Of a stretch of 58,857 bases of DNA, positions 27,310-35,991 are shown piece by piece. The DNA comes from Pseudoscardovia suis (lineage in GTDB: Bacteria; Actinomycetota; Actinomycetes; Actinomycetales; Bifidobacteriaceae), in the NCBI RefSeq assembly GCF_002797875.1, contig NZ_PGFC01000008.1, positions 1-58,857 on the forward strand, read 5' to 3'. The stretch's first letter is position 1, and the number at the start of each line of letters is the position of its first letter. The position numbers and the translations under genes were made by a program. The notes under the pieces were generated by a model. It saw only the letters and a program-made list of their open reading frames with translations, had not been told where the DNA came from and ran no database searches.

Positions 27310-27344
27310 GGGGACGTGCAGCGTTCAACGCGCTGCACGGCCCC
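27310..27344 (-). terminator. Probable terminator of the aspartokinase operon
   Basis: GTGCAGCG (27316-27323) pairs with CGCTGCAC (27331-27338), extended by GGGG/CCCC. It lies 31 bases beyond the ACT-subunit stop. The T-tract is short. The rest of 27119-27374 shows no gene. Confidence 0.55.
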
Positions 27345-27374
27345 TTGCACAAGAATCGGAGCGGAGCGAATGGC

Positions 27375-27956
27375 TCAGCGGCCGGTGCCGCCGTACACGA
27401 CGGCTTCCACGGAGTCGGCATCCAGGCCGAAGGCGGTGTGGACCGCACGCACGGCGTCCTTCATGTCGTCAAGCGGCACGACGGCGGAGATGCGGATCTC
27501 GGAGGTAGAGATCATCAGCACGTTGATGCCCTTGTCGGACAGTGCCTTGAAGAAGCGGGCGGTGATGCCCGAATGTGTCTTCATGCCCACGCCGATGAGC
27601 GACACCTTGGCGATGCCAGTGTTCGTGTCGGCGGACTGGTAGCCGATGGAGTCGCGGTTGGCGCGCAGCAGTTCGGCTGCCTTGCGCACCTGGGCTTCCG
27701 GAACGGTCAGCGACACGTCGGCGGTCGCGCCGTTGTCGCCGTGCTCGGCGAGCGCCTGCACGATCATGTCAATGTTGATGCCGGCTTCGGCGAGCAGCGT
27801 GAACACCGTGGTCACGCAACCCGGGCGGTCCGGGATGCCGCGCAGCGTGATCATTGCCTCGGAGCCGTCGTTGGCGACGCCAGAGATAACCGGGGACTCC
27901 GGGCCATTGAGGTCAGGGAAGATGTCTCCCATGGACTTGCTTTCTTCTTCAGTCAT
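27375..27956 (-). CDS. Aspartokinase regulatory (ACT) subunit
   Basis: The 193-residue protein is two tandem ACT domains (about 35-105 and 118-190), with the ligand-site glycines in ITLRGIPDRPGCVTTVF and VSLIGVGMKTHSGITARFF. It corresponds to the C-terminal regulatory half of aspartokinase and would confer lysine/threonine feedback on the catalytic subunit encoded upstream. It is a separate gene in a different frame, with its own Shine-Dalgarno (GAAAGGA), not an internal restart within one long reading frame. The two genes are 94 bases apart. Confidence 0.9.
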   Translation of the reverse strand: MTEEESKSMGDIFPDLNGPESPVISGVANDGSEAMITLRGIPDRPGCVTTVFTLLAEAGINIDMIVQALAEHGDNGATADVSLTVPEAQVRKAAELLRANRDSIGYQSADTNTGIAKVSLIGVGMKTHSGITARFFKALSDKGINVLMISTSEIRISAVVPLDDMKDAVRAVHTAFGLDADSVEAVVYGGTGR

Positions 27957-28050
27957 GCTCGTTCCTTTCGCTTGACAGATACGTCTTTTCCGTTTTCAAA
28001 GAAGGGTTGCGTTCGGGTTTGCGCCCGATTGTTCTCTCGCCCCGATTGCC

Positions 28051-28815
28051 TCAGCCGATGTTGGGCACGGTGCGGGGATCAACTCCGTCGTCCACCACGA
28101 TGGTGCCGGGAAGGTGAGAGAACGAGCTGCGCACGTGCAGCGGCATCTTGAAGCGGCGCGCGTATTCGACGCAGCGCAGCGCCAGGACCTTGGAGCCGGA
28201 AGCGGCCATCTCCAGCACGGCGTCATACGAAATCGCGGGGATTCGCTGTGCGGTCGGCACGATGCGCGGATCGGCGGTGAACACGCCATCCACGTCGGTG
28301 TAGATCTCGCACACATCAGCGCCCAAAGCCACGGCGAGCGCCACTGCGGATGTGTCGGAGCCACCGCGGCCGAGAGTCGTGGCGTCACCGATGGAATTGA
28401 CACCCTGGAAGCCAGCAACAATGCCGATTTCACCTTGGTGGAGCGCATTGATGACGCGGTCGGGCTTGACTGCGCGAATGTGCGCAGCACCGTAACGGGC
28501 ATCCGTGACAAAACCTGCCTGCGAACCAGTGAAGGAGTGAGCGCGTTCGCCCTGTGCGTGGATGGCCATTGCCAGCAGCGACATCGAAATGCGCTCGCCT
28601 GCGGTCATGAGCATGTCGAGCTCACGTGCCGGCGGCTGCGTATCGATTTCGTTGGCCTGGTCGATGAGTTCGTCGGTGGTGTCTCCCATTGCGGAAACCA
28701 CGACGGCCACATCGTTGCCTTTGCGCTTAGTTTCGATGATTCGACGTGCGACGCGCTTGATCGAATCCGTGTCGGCGACGGATGAACCGCCGTATTTCTG
28801 AACGATAAGAGCCAC
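28051..28815 (-). CDS. lysC: Aspartokinase catalytic subunit
   Basis: It phosphorylates aspartate at the start of the lysine, threonine and methionine pathway. The 254-residue protein is only the amino-acid-kinase domain: [11 protein letters not shown] (ATP/aspartate site), [14 protein letters not shown], the [20 protein letters not shown] substrate motif and [15 protein letters not shown]. The ACT half is supplied by the following gene. The start codon is GTG (28813-28815), with AGGAT about ten bases upstream. Full-length aspartokinases have around 420 residues, so the split accounts for the short length. Confidence 0.92.
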   Translation of the reverse strand: MALIVQKYGGSSVADTDSIKRVARRIIETKRKGNDVAVVVSAMGDTTDELIDQANEIDTQPPARELDMLMTAGERISMSLLAMAIHAQGERAHSFTGSQAGFVTDARYGAAHIRAVKPDRVINALHQGEIGIVAGFQGVNSIGDATTLGRGGSDTSAVALAVALGADVCEIYTDVDGVFTADPRIVPTAQRIPAISYDAVLEMAASGSKVLALRCVEYARRFKMPLHVRSSFSHLPGTIVVDDGVDPRTVPNIG

Positions 28816-28961
28816 GTTATTCCAATCCTCGTATGTGCGGGTTCAGTATACCCAGCTTGAGCGATAATACGTTGCCGTGAGCCGTGCAATACTGCGGTTT
28901 TCCATCATGTGGAACACGGGCTGGCGCATGGTGTGGCACATAGCGCGGCGCAGGGGCGGGT

Positions 28962-29882
28962 TCACACACGCCGCCTTCCGGCGAGTGCACGCGCCAGCGT
29001 CATTTCATCGGCGTATTCCAGGTCGCTTCCCACCGGCAGACCGCTCGCCAGACGGGTCACGGTGATGCCCAATGGGGCGAGCAGCCCGCTTAGGTATGTG
29101 GTCGTCGCCTCGCCTTCGATATCAGGATCAAGGGCGATGATGACTTCCTTCACGGGAGGCACATCGTCACGGCCGATGAGCGGCACCGGGGCGGCATTGG
29201 ACATTGCAGCCGCGGCATTCCGCTGCCCGTCCTGCTGCGACGACTCCCGTTCGGCGATGGTCGCATAGATGCCATGGGATACGGATGCGCTCTGCTGAGG
29301 CAATGTCTGATCACCGCTTGGGGCAGACTGCCCACTGGATTGCGTTTCTTCCGGCTGCCGATCGGCATCCGGCTGCTGCACAGAATCCGCCTGCCGGGAA
29401 TCCACCTGCCGGGAATCCACCTGTGGAGAATCTGCCTGCTGCGTTGCCGCCAAGGTCTCATCCACCGTGAGGGCGCCATGCGGCCCCAAGCGACGCAACA
29501 GCTGGGATATGCGCAGGTCCTGCGGACGCACGTCCGCCATCGGATTGATGACGCCGCCCAACACGTGATACAGCCCGTGAAACTCATGGGTGCGTTCGAT
29601 GCTCATGACATCCTTGGGCTCCTGCACCACGCACAGCACGGTGGGGTCACGCCGCGGATCGGCACAGATAGGGCAAATCGACGATTCACACACATTGCCG
29701 CAGATGTCACAGAACCTCACTAAACGTTTGAGATCCACGATGGACTTGGCGAGCTGATCCGTCTGCGCGCTGTCTGCCTGCAGCAAATAGAAAGCGATGC
29801 GCTGCGCACCCTTCTGCCCGATGCCAGGAAGCGATGAGAAAGCATCGATGACGTTTTGAATCGCACCGTCATACAGCGCCAT
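28962..29882 (-). CDS. recR: Recombination mediator RecR with a large insert
   Basis: It acts with RecF/RecO in loading RecA at gaps. The N-terminal HhH segment (SSLPGIGQKGAQRIAFYLL), the four-cysteine zinc finger (CDICGN...CPIC) and the Toprim domain (PTVLCVVQEPKDV; later IALDPDIEGEATT and LPVGSDLEYADE) are all present. Between LRISQLLRRLG and VKEVIIALDPD lie about 105 extra Gln/Ser/Asp-rich residues (roughly 29150-29480), making the protein about 306 residues where about 200 is normal. GGAGG precedes ATG 29882 by six bases. The start overlaps the dnaX 3' end by 14 bases, giving translational coupling. Confidence 0.92.
   Translation of the reverse strand: MALYDGAIQNVIDAFSSLPGIGQKGAQRIAFYLLQADSAQTDQLAKSIVDLKRLVRFCDICGNVCESSICPICADPRRDPTVLCVVQEPKDVMSIERTHEFHGLYHVLGGVINPMADVRPQDLRISQLLRRLGPHGALTVDETLAATQQADSPQVDSRQVDSRQADSVQQPDADRQPEETQSSGQSAPSGDQTLPQQSASVSHGIYATIAERESSQQDGQRNAAAAMSNAAPVPLIGRDDVPPVKEVIIALDPDIEGEATTTYLSGLLAPLGITVTRLASGLPVGSDLEYADEMTLARALAGRRRV
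29383..29442. repeat. Four 15-base tandem repeats inside recR
   Basis: Units are GAATCCGCCTGCCGG, GAATCCACCTGCCGG, GAATCCACCTGTGGA and GAATCTGCCTGCTGC. In frame on the minus strand they encode QVDSR/QADS repeats at the core of the RecR insert. Confidence 0.9.
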
Positions 29883-32394
29883 TGCCATCCTCCGTTATGT
29901 CTCGCACTTCTTTTGCATCGAACGACTTGGCTATCTCTTCAATGCTCATGCCTTCGGAGATATCCGCGTCATCCAACGAATACTCATCATCTTCGGGACC
30001 CATGCTTCCACTGGCGTCCTGCTGCGGCTGGAACGCGCGGTCTCCAACAGGTTGCGATGACTGCGGCATCGCCTGTTGCGCCGCCTGCGGTGCCTGAACC
30101 GACCCTTGCCCCTGCGATGCGTCAGAACCAGCGAATCCCTGCAGGGAGATTCCCCCGCTCACGGGATCCTGAGCCTGTGCAGACGCTCCCATCTGCGGGC
30201 GGCCGGAGACCCCTCCCGCCACGGGTTCACGAGATGTCACCGGTTCCCGAGATGTCACGGGCCCACGAGATGCCGCAGACTCCTGAGCGCGAGACTGCGG
30301 TTGCGAGAATCCTTGCAAGGGCCGCGACTGGAATTCCTGCGCTTGCTCAGCCCATGGATCGACTTGATCGTCTGCATCCGGCACCGCAACATGCTTATGG
30401 TGGTGCGGTTCAGCCTCGGATTCAGCGGGTTGAGTCGCCTGCACCGGGGCATTGCCCAGCGACGGCTCGTCTGCCCACGGATCTTGCAGCTGCGCGATGC
30501 CCGCGTTCGTAGTGGCAGGACCGGCGCCTGGGTCACCATCCGGCCCGGCAGCGCCATCCTGGTCCTTGGCGGCCTGCTCACCGGGCTCATGCTTTCTCTC
30601 AGGCCGATGGAGATCGGAAGCACTGCCCAAGGACGCGCCTCCTCTGAGCTGGACGCTGTAATACAGCGCCGCCCTGCGCGCCTCTTGCTGCTGCTGTGCG
30701 GGAAGCTTCGACAATGGCACGGAAGGCTCACCGTCCTTCGCCATTCTGGCAGGCGCCACCACCGTGCCCTCTCCAAAGAACTGATGCACCGCCTGCCTGG
30801 CGAGATCCACCACCTTCGAATCGCCACACATGGCCATCGAGAAGGCCTGCTGCGCCACAGGCTTGATGAATGTCAGGTTCAGTCTGGCTCGCGCTGGATT
30901 GCGCGGATCCCTCTTGAGATTCACATCCGGCACTTGTTCACGAGTGAGGAACACCTTGGCGTCGTCCGGCAGCGATGCCACGGCCTTGTCCCACAACTCG
31001 TCAACTTGCGCCTGGCTCGTTGCAGCAGCAGGCGTTGCAGCCGGCACAGGAGCCGCCGCGGCAGGCACCGGTGTCGGGGAAGCGACCGTCTGGGCAGGCT
31101 CAGTCTGCACTGCGCTCATCGCCGACAGCGCGGCGTTAAGACCCGCGGCATTGGAAATACCCGCTCCGCCTTGTGGCGCCGTTGGTGCCGCCGGTGCAGT
31201 CTGGGTCTGCGAGTAACGCGGACGGACGGGAGCCTGCGCCGGCTGCGGCCCCGCAGCGGTGTGCGCGGGCTGATCCGTCGCAGCCTTCTGGTCGGCGGGC
31301 ACGAGCAATTTAGCAGCAAGCAGCTCCAGACGCATGCGCGGTGAAATCGCGCCTTTCATCTGCTCCAATGTGTCATTGATGGTCTCCGCCATCCACGTGA
31401 GTTTCGCCAATCCCAACGCGGACGCCTGGCGGCGCAGCTCGTCGCCATCCTCCACGCGCACATCGTCGCTGAGCACTTTCTCGGCCTGCTCGCCCGCCAA
31501 GGTGAGCACCGTCAGGTCACGCACCCGAGCCAGCAAATCATCAACGAATTTCTTGGGTTCGTAACCGCCCACCACCACCTTGTTGATGATGCCGTACAGC
31601 TTCGCCCCATTGGATTCAATAACAGCATCCACTGCTTCCCCGATCAGGGAATCCGGCGTGAAACCGAGCAGCCGCACCGCGGAATCATAGGTGATTTCAT
31701 TGTTTTCGGCGCCCACCATCAGCTGGTCGAGCACGGACAGGGTGTCGCGCACGGAACCGCCGCCGGCTCGCATGACAAGCCTCAGCACGCCTTGCGCCGG
31801 AGTGATGCCTTCCTGCTGGCAGATCTTTTCGAGGTATGGCCCCATGACTTCCGGCGGCACCAGGCGGAAGGGATAGTGATGCGTGCGGGAGCGGATTGTG
31901 CTGATGACCGCGTCAGGCTCCGTGGTGGCAAAAATGAACATGACATTGTCCGGCGGCTCCTCCACGGTTTTGAGCAACGCGTTGAAGCTTTGGGGCGTGA
32001 TCATGTGGGCTTCGTCCAAGATGATGATCTTGTAACGGTCGCGGGTCGGCCCGAACGTGACGCGCTCACGCAATTCGCGGGCGTCTTCCACACCGTTGTG
32101 GCTGGCGGCGTCGATTTCCATGACATCGATGGACCCCGGACCGTTGGCAGCCAGCTCACGGCAGCTTTCGCATTCGCCGCAGGGATGGGACGTGGGACCT
32201 TTGACGCAATTGACGCATCGGGCGAGGATTCTTGCCGAACTGGTTTTGCCACAACCACGTGGACCGCTGAACAGATAAGCATGGGTCAGGTGGTTGTTGT
32301 CAAGGGCGCGGCACAGCGGTTCCGTTACCTGCTGCTGTCCAATCACACCGTCGAAGGTATCGGGACGATACCGCCTGTACAACGCCAATGCCAT
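29869..32394 (-). CDS. dnaX: DNA polymerase III subunits gamma/tau
   Basis: This is the clamp-loader motor and replisome scaffold. The 841-residue protein has the P-loop SGPRGCGKTSSAR, a four-cysteine zinc module between CVNCVKG and CESC, the Walker-B IILDEAHM, and sensor-1 (FIFATTEPDAV). The SRC-like motif is TIRSRTHHY. Domain III ends near residue 370. A Pro/Ala/Gln-rich disordered region follows, then a tau-like domain (about 480-590) that would contact PolIII alpha, and another long disordered tail. AAGGAG precedes the ATG. I see no poly-A frameshift site for a shorter gamma form. It is co-transcribed with recR. Confidence 0.96.
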   Translation of the reverse strand: MALALYRRYRPDTFDGVIGQQQVTEPLCRALDNNHLTHAYLFSGPRGCGKTSSARILARCVNCVKGPTSHPCGECESCRELAANGPGSIDVMEIDAASHNGVEDARELRERVTFGPTRDRYKIIILDEAHMITPQSFNALLKTVEEPPDNVMFIFATTEPDAVISTIRSRTHHYPFRLVPPEVMGPYLEKICQQEGITPAQGVLRLVMRAGGGSVRDTLSVLDQLMVGAENNEITYDSAVRLLGFTPDSLIGEAVDAVIESNGAKLYGIINKVVVGGYEPKKFVDDLLARVRDLTVLTLAGEQAEKVLSDDVRVEDGDELRRQASALGLAKLTWMAETINDTLEQMKGAISPRMRLELLAAKLLVPADQKAATDQPAHTAAGPQPAQAPVRPRYSQTQTAPAAPTAPQGGAGISNAAGLNAALSAMSAVQTEPAQTVASPTPVPAAAAPVPAATPAAATSQAQVDELWDKAVASLPDDAKVFLTREQVPDVNLKRDPRNPARARLNLTFIKPVAQQAFSMAMCGDSKVVDLARQAVHQFFGEGTVVAPARMAKDGEPSVPLSKLPAQQQQEARRAALYYSVQLRGGASLGSASDLHRPERKHEPGEQAAKDQDGAAGPDGDPGAGPATTNAGIAQLQDPWADEPSLGNAPVQATQPAESEAEPHHHKHVAVPDADDQVDPWAEQAQEFQSRPLQGFSQPQSRAQESAASRGPVTSREPVTSREPVAGGVSGRPQMGASAQAQDPVSGGISLQGFAGSDASQGQGSVQAPQAAQQAMPQSSQPVGDRAFQPQQDASGSMGPEDDEYSLDDADISEGMSIEEIAKSFDAKEVRDITEDGNGAV

Positions 32395-32557
32395 GAGCCG
32401 CTCCTTATTCCGTTGACTCCAAGATTACCTAGTGGTGCGCCAATGTCGAGACGATTCAGCCTCTAGCCGCGCGGGGTGTGCATAGCTCGGCGTGTCCGAG
32501 CGTCGTCGCGCATTCGTCCGTGTCTTGTCCGTGTCTCGTCCACGCCTCACCCGTGTG

Positions 32558-32566
32558 TTATCCGCA
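32558..32566 (+). promoter_or_regulatory. DnaA-box-like nonamer (TTATCCGCA)
   Basis: TTATCCGCA is one base off TTATCCACA and lies between dnaX and the end of the Tad locus. The same nonamer occurs at 38573-38581 on the other strand. The rest of 32395-32631 shows no gene. Confidence 0.3.
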
Positions 32567-32631
32567 TCTGGCCCGCATCATGGTGAGCCATAACCGCTCC
32601 AGCCATATCAACTGCAGCATTCGTGTCTCCT

Positions 32632-33132
32632 TCAATCCATGTCACAGCCAATGGGGCCAGCCCGCGCCACCGCCCGGATGCGCACGCCCGGCAGCGCACG
32701 TCCTGCGACAGCCAATCCGTTCGCATTCGCTTCCACGGTCACGATTGCATCCTCCCCTTGGACGGAGCACGCGTGCATGGCTGCACCGTTGCGTTGCGCA
32801 ACCACTGAGGCGATGGCGCACGCCCTTTCTGTGCCCGAGCCTTCATAAAGCCGCGCTGCCGCTGCGAGCGCAGCTTCATCCGCCGCCGTGCCGGCCGTCG
32901 CTTTCGCCATGGCAACAGTTCCCATGGCGGATGCGGCGCCGAGCATCACGAATACCACCAGCATCGCAATGAGCCCCGCCACTGTGCCCGAGCCACGACC
33001 CGCATGCCGAAGACGGCGGCATCTGCCGCATCCGAGGCGCTGTATGCCACCCCTGGTGCACCACATGTTGCTTTCGCGGCACCTACCGTATCCATCTCCC
33101 GCCGCAGCCGCGACGTGCATCATGGCGACCAT
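32632..33132 (-). CDS. tadF: TadE-like pilus protein (Rv3654c type)
   Basis: This is the last gene of the Tad locus. The 166-residue reading has a basic, Cys-rich N-terminal stretch, one transmembrane helix (GTVAGLIAMLVVFVMLGAAS) and an extracytoplasmic part with TAADEAALAAAARLYEG, matching the actinobacterial Rv3654c family of TadE-like proteins as I remember it. It is likely a minor pseudopilin-like component. The start is uncertain: ATG 33132 overlaps tadE by 13 bases, with another ATG at 33123. A cleavage motif is less clear than in TadE. Confidence 0.75.
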   Translation of the reverse strand: MVAMMHVAAAAGDGYGRCRESNMWCTRGGIQRLGCGRCRRLRHAGRGSGTVAGLIAMLVVFVMLGAASAMGTVAMAKATAGTAADEAALAAAARLYEGSGTERACAIASVVAQRNGAAMHACSVQGEDAIVTVEANANGLAVAGRALPGVRIRAVARAGPIGCDMD

Positions 33133-33566
33133 GCGAACGCCTGTCCCTCTACCGCCGCGGGCAGCATGTGCAACGGGTCGGGCACAACAGCGGCGCGCAC
33201 ACGCACATCGATGCCTCTGCCCTCGCCTGCCATTCCGCCAGCGCCCCAGTCGCCGGATGCCGCCGTGAGCGTGGCATCAGCGCCAGAGCCAGCGAGTCGT
33301 GACGCCATGTCGTCCGCCCATTGCTCCAGCTCACCCGCCACTGCGGTGGCCGAGGCGGCGTCCGACTGCATCTGCTGTGTAGCACGGTGAGCGATGATGC
33401 GGGCGGCGTCCTGACATTGGATCCGTACCACCACCGCACGGCCAAGACAGCACAGCACGATAGCCAGCACGGCGACAGCGGGAAGTATCACGGCGAATTC
33501 CGCCGTCACAGCTCCCCGCTGGCTGCGTCCATGCTGTGTTCTTGCGAATCCGCCCCGCCTACGCAA
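33120..33566 (-). CDS. tadE: TadE-like pseudopilin
   Basis: The 148-residue protein has a short basic leader ending in QRG, followed by AVTAEFAVILPAVAVLAIVL. The Gly|AVTAEF pattern with Glu at +5 is the classic prepilin cleavage site for Flp/TadE proteins. Mature TadE proteins form minor subunits at the base or tip of Flp pili. The only plausible start is TTG at 33566, which overlaps the flp stop codon, so translation is coupled to flp. Confidence 0.85.
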   Translation of the reverse strand: MRRRGGFARTQHGRSQRGAVTAEFAVILPAVAVLAIVLCCLGRAVVVRIQCQDAARIIAHRATQQMQSDAASATAVAGELEQWADDMASRLAGSGADATLTAASGDWGAGGMAGEGRGIDVRVRAAVVPDPLHMLPAAVEGQAFAWSP

Positions 33567-34035
33567 CGCTCAGTGCCCGCGTGATCAAGGACGTCAACGC
33601 TTCCCTCACAGCGTCTGATTTAAGGATGCCCATCAGCACCGCCGCGAAGCTGGTCGCCGCCACAAGCACCACGGCATATTCCGCCGTGGTCGCGCCATCC
33701 TCGCCTTGCAACTTCGCCATCGCTTCGCAATACTTCCTGAGCATCTTCTCGCGATGAGACTGTGGCAGTTCGTGCTCCTCTGCCAGCCCTTCGCCACAAC
33801 CAATGCGGCACCCGCAGCACCAGCCGCGACTGTTGGCGATGTGCATGGAATCCGTCGAACGATGGCATTCTGTCGCCTTTTTCTCATCGCGATCCTGCGT
33901 CGTTTCACTCTGAGGCGTGATGGCGGTGTTGGGGATGGCTGCCAGCCCCAAACGCCCACGTGTCAAGCCGATGAGACCCATCCCGTGAGAGCCTGGCCCC
34001 TCAGGGGATGCAATTCGCGTCAACGTAGTGGTCAT
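33559..34035 (-). CDS. flp: Flp-type prepilin with long leader (DUF4244-like)
   Basis: The C-terminal 44 residues (from Ala115) form a Flp pilin: GEDG|ATTAEYAVVLVAATSF, with Glu at +5 and Tyr at +6 of the predicted cleavage, then a hydrophobic helix. This matches the actinobacterial DUF4244 pilin family. The unusual part is the 114-residue leader, which is polar and Cys-containing, whereas Flp leaders usually have about 20-60 residues. The start at 34035 is supported by AGAGGAC five bases upstream; an ATG at residue 98 lacks one. It begins the flp-tadE-tadF group, about 445 bases after the tadC stop. Confidence 0.8.
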   Translation of the reverse strand: MTTTLTRIASPEGPGSHGMGLIGLTRGRLGLAAIPNTAITPQSETTQDRDEKKATECHRSTDSMHIANSRGWCCGCRIGCGEGLAEEHELPQSHREKMLRKYCEAMAKLQGEDGATTAEYAVVLVAATSFAAVLMGILKSDAVREALTSLITRALSVA

Positions 34036-34090
34036 CGTGGTCCTCTTTCTTTGTGATCTTCCCTAATGGTGTGGTTCCTTCTGATGTTTG

Positions 34091-34137
34091 TGCGCGGCGC
34101 ATGGCTATGCCTGCCGCGCAGTACCACCGACAGGTGG
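34091..34137. promoter_or_regulatory. Paired hairpins upstream of flp
   Basis: TGCGCGGC (34091-34098) pairs with GCCGCGCA (34113-34120), and next to it ACCACC pairs with GGTGG (34121-34136). They lie 56 to 102 bases upstream of flp, so they may be in its leader. The 34036-34480 gap otherwise holds only the DnaA-box match at 34250. Confidence 0.4.
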
Positions 34138-34249
34138 CCTTCCGGATGACCCGGGATTGCCTCCCACAATGTCATGACGCGGCGTGGAATCGAGGGGATT
34201 TTGACCAATGTGGACCGTTGTGAAGCGACAAACACAAAATTGACGGCAC

Positions 34250-34258
34250 TGTGGATAA
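34250..34258 (-). promoter_or_regulatory. DnaA-box consensus upstream of flp
   Basis: TTATCCACA reads on the minus strand 215 bases upstream of the flp start. It is an exact consensus match in the gap between tadC and flp. Confidence 0.5.
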
Positions 34259-34480
34259 ATCAGCGCCTGCACCTTCCTCTCGCCGAGGCATGTGGATATC
34301 CCACGATGCAACGATTCGGCAGAGGCATTCCCCGCAGGAGACACAACGGAGCAATCAAAGAAGAGAGCTTCCAAAGAAAACATCACGGCAGAATGCGACG
34401 ACGGTTGTCCCCGCATGGCAAAGCACGCCGCCGCATCACAATCGCGCCCTGCCGCGATCACAGTCACGCCCTGTCGCGGC

Positions 34481-35074
34481 TTACCAAGAGCTCGCCGCCC
34501 ACCCTGCGACAACCGGCATCACGCCGACGACAATGAACGCCGGCAAAAAGCACAGTCCCACAGGCATCAGCACGGATGTCTGCAATTTAGCGGCTTCGCG
34601 TTCCATTCGGTCATGCGACTCACGCCCCAATGCATCCACCGCCGCTTCCATACGTGGCAATGGCGATGACCCATGCCGCCATGACGGTTCCATCGCCTCC
34701 TCAACAGTGGCGAGTGCCACGTCCGCCGGCCCCGCGAGCGCTTGGCGCCATGCCGACTCCCATTCATTGCCTGCAAGTAGCGAGTCCCCTACATCCGACG
34801 CCGCCTTGCCGAACGGACCGCCGACAGACGCTCCCACTACACGCAAAGCGTGGGGTATCGAAGCGCCTCCGCGCAACGCCACCATCATCAGTTCCAAGAT
34901 CATCGTGGGCTCGGGCATGAGCGCGTCATCGTCTGCGGCGACTTCATGGTCCGCGCCCGTCGATGAACGCAACCGTCTGCCCGCGATTCTCGAAAAGGCC
35001 TCGCTGCCGCCGCCGTGCGCGCATGCCACCCATGCGACAGCTGCTCCACACGCCACCCATGCCGCCACGCTCAT
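34481..35074 (-). CDS. tadC: Tad inner-membrane platform protein (second)
   Basis: The roughly 197-residue protein belongs to the type II secretion F domain group. It has an N-terminal hydrophobic segment (MSVAAWVACGAAVAWVACA), a cytoplasmic helical domain (LMMVALRGGASIPHALRVVG) and a C-terminal transmembrane segment (VGLCFLPAFIVVGVMPVVAG). It should form the membrane platform with TadB. ATG 35074 overlaps the tadB stop (ATGA), with GGGGGAG upstream. Longer readings from 35239 are rejected because they overlap tadB. Confidence 0.85.
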   Translation of the reverse strand: MSVAAWVACGAAVAWVACAHGGGSEAFSRIAGRRLRSSTGADHEVAADDDALMPEPTMILELMMVALRGGASIPHALRVVGASVGGPFGKAASDVGDSLLAGNEWESAWRQALAGPADVALATVEEAMEPSWRHGSSPLPRMEAAVDALGRESHDRMEREAAKLQTSVLMPVGLCFLPAFIVVGVMPVVAGWAASSW

Positions 35075-35856
35075 GTCAGGCTCCCCCGTTTCGATTGTGC
35101 CGACCCAGCCGGCCCTACCGACCCAGCCGGACCAGCCGATCCAGCCAATCCCGCACGCACTCCGAAGCGATGCACCAGCCATCGCATCCACGCAATGCCA
35201 CAGCCTTCGAACGCCGCGCCCACGCCTAGCATCCCCCATCCTGCGGGATTCCCCAGCAGGAACGCCATCGGGCGAGCGCCCATCGCCTCACCCGCCAGCA
35301 GTGTCACCAGCGGGAGCGCCATCAGGATGCGCACTGTCGCAAGCGGCATAGCGAGCGCTTGGTCAGCGTTCCGCCGTGCGTCGCGCTGTCGCGCGCATTC
35401 CACACGCACCGCCTCCAGGCATGAGCCGGCATCGCACCCCGCCTGCGCGGAAAGCGCGCACGCCCATGCCACGCTTTGCGCGGCGGCATTCACATCAGCG
35501 CCATCACCCACCCCACGCGCCCGTAGCGTCATCTCAATGCGCCGTGCCGTGAGACCAGCCGTAGCGAAACGGAAGCCGGCACAGTCTTCAAACGCTTCCT
35601 GCAGCCCAGCACCCGCCTTCAACCGAGCGTTCACGGCGCTCAATGCAGCATCGATGTCGCCTGTGGCGGTCTTCATGCCAGTGTGTGCTGGAGCGCATGC
35701 GCCACGCCCGCCCATGCCATCCAATCCGCCTCGTGTCGCGCAGGCAGCATCATCAACGATCCCGTGCAGTCGGGCCATCGCTTTCTGCCGGCGCCCTCCC
35801 GCCAACCACACCACGACAGCGCAACACGCACCGGCTATCTGTGCCAAGCCAGCCAT
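35071..35856 (-). CDS. tadB: Tad inner-membrane platform protein (first)
   Basis: The 261-residue protein has an N-terminal membrane segment, a cytoplasmic helical domain with the F-domain-like LSAVNARLKAGAGLQEAFED, and two C-terminal hydrophobic segments. It is the TadB-like partner of TadC and of the ATPase TadA. Its C-terminus ends in an AGSAGPAGSVGPAGS repeat encoded by tandem DNA copies (35100-35147). GGGAG precedes ATG 35856. It is separated from tadA by a 135-base AT-rich gap. Confidence 0.82.
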   Translation of the reverse strand: MAGLAQIAGACCAVVVWLAGGRRQKAMARLHGIVDDAACATRGGLDGMGGRGACAPAHTGMKTATGDIDAALSAVNARLKAGAGLQEAFEDCAGFRFATAGLTARRIEMTLRARGVGDGADVNAAAQSVAWACALSAQAGCDAGSCLEAVRVECARQRDARRNADQALAMPLATVRILMALPLVTLLAGEAMGARPMAFLLGNPAGWGMLGVGAAFEGCGIAWMRWLVHRFGVRAGLAGSAGPAGSVGPAGSAQSKRGSLT

Positions 35857-35889
35857 TCATGACTCCCGTTCTCGGATATTTCCGCCCCA

Positions 35890-35918
35890 TAATCCACATA
35901 TCCACACAAATATGCACA
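35890..35918 (+). promoter_or_regulatory. Three DnaA-box-like nonamers in an AT-rich gap
   Basis: TAATCCACA (35890-35898), ATATCCACA (35898-35906) and ATATGCACA (35910-35918) each differ by one base from TTATNCACA and are arranged in tandem. They lie in a strikingly AT-rich stretch (35880-35975) between tadA and tadB, within an otherwise GC-rich operon. Confidence 0.45.
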
Positions 35919-35991
35919 TATTTCTGTTCTTACTTTCTTATTTGTTGTCTCTTTATGTGCACTTTCATCCCATGAAGCCAATGCACGGCCT

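Noticed and set aside
29869..32394. Programmed frameshift in dnaX for a gamma subunit
   Set aside because: No A-rich slippery heptamer with a following stem was seen in the relevant region.
34251..35351. Plus-strand frame of about 366 codons opposite tadC/tadB
   Set aside because: It is a GC-driven shadow, while the minus-strand genes have coupled starts and Tad motifs.
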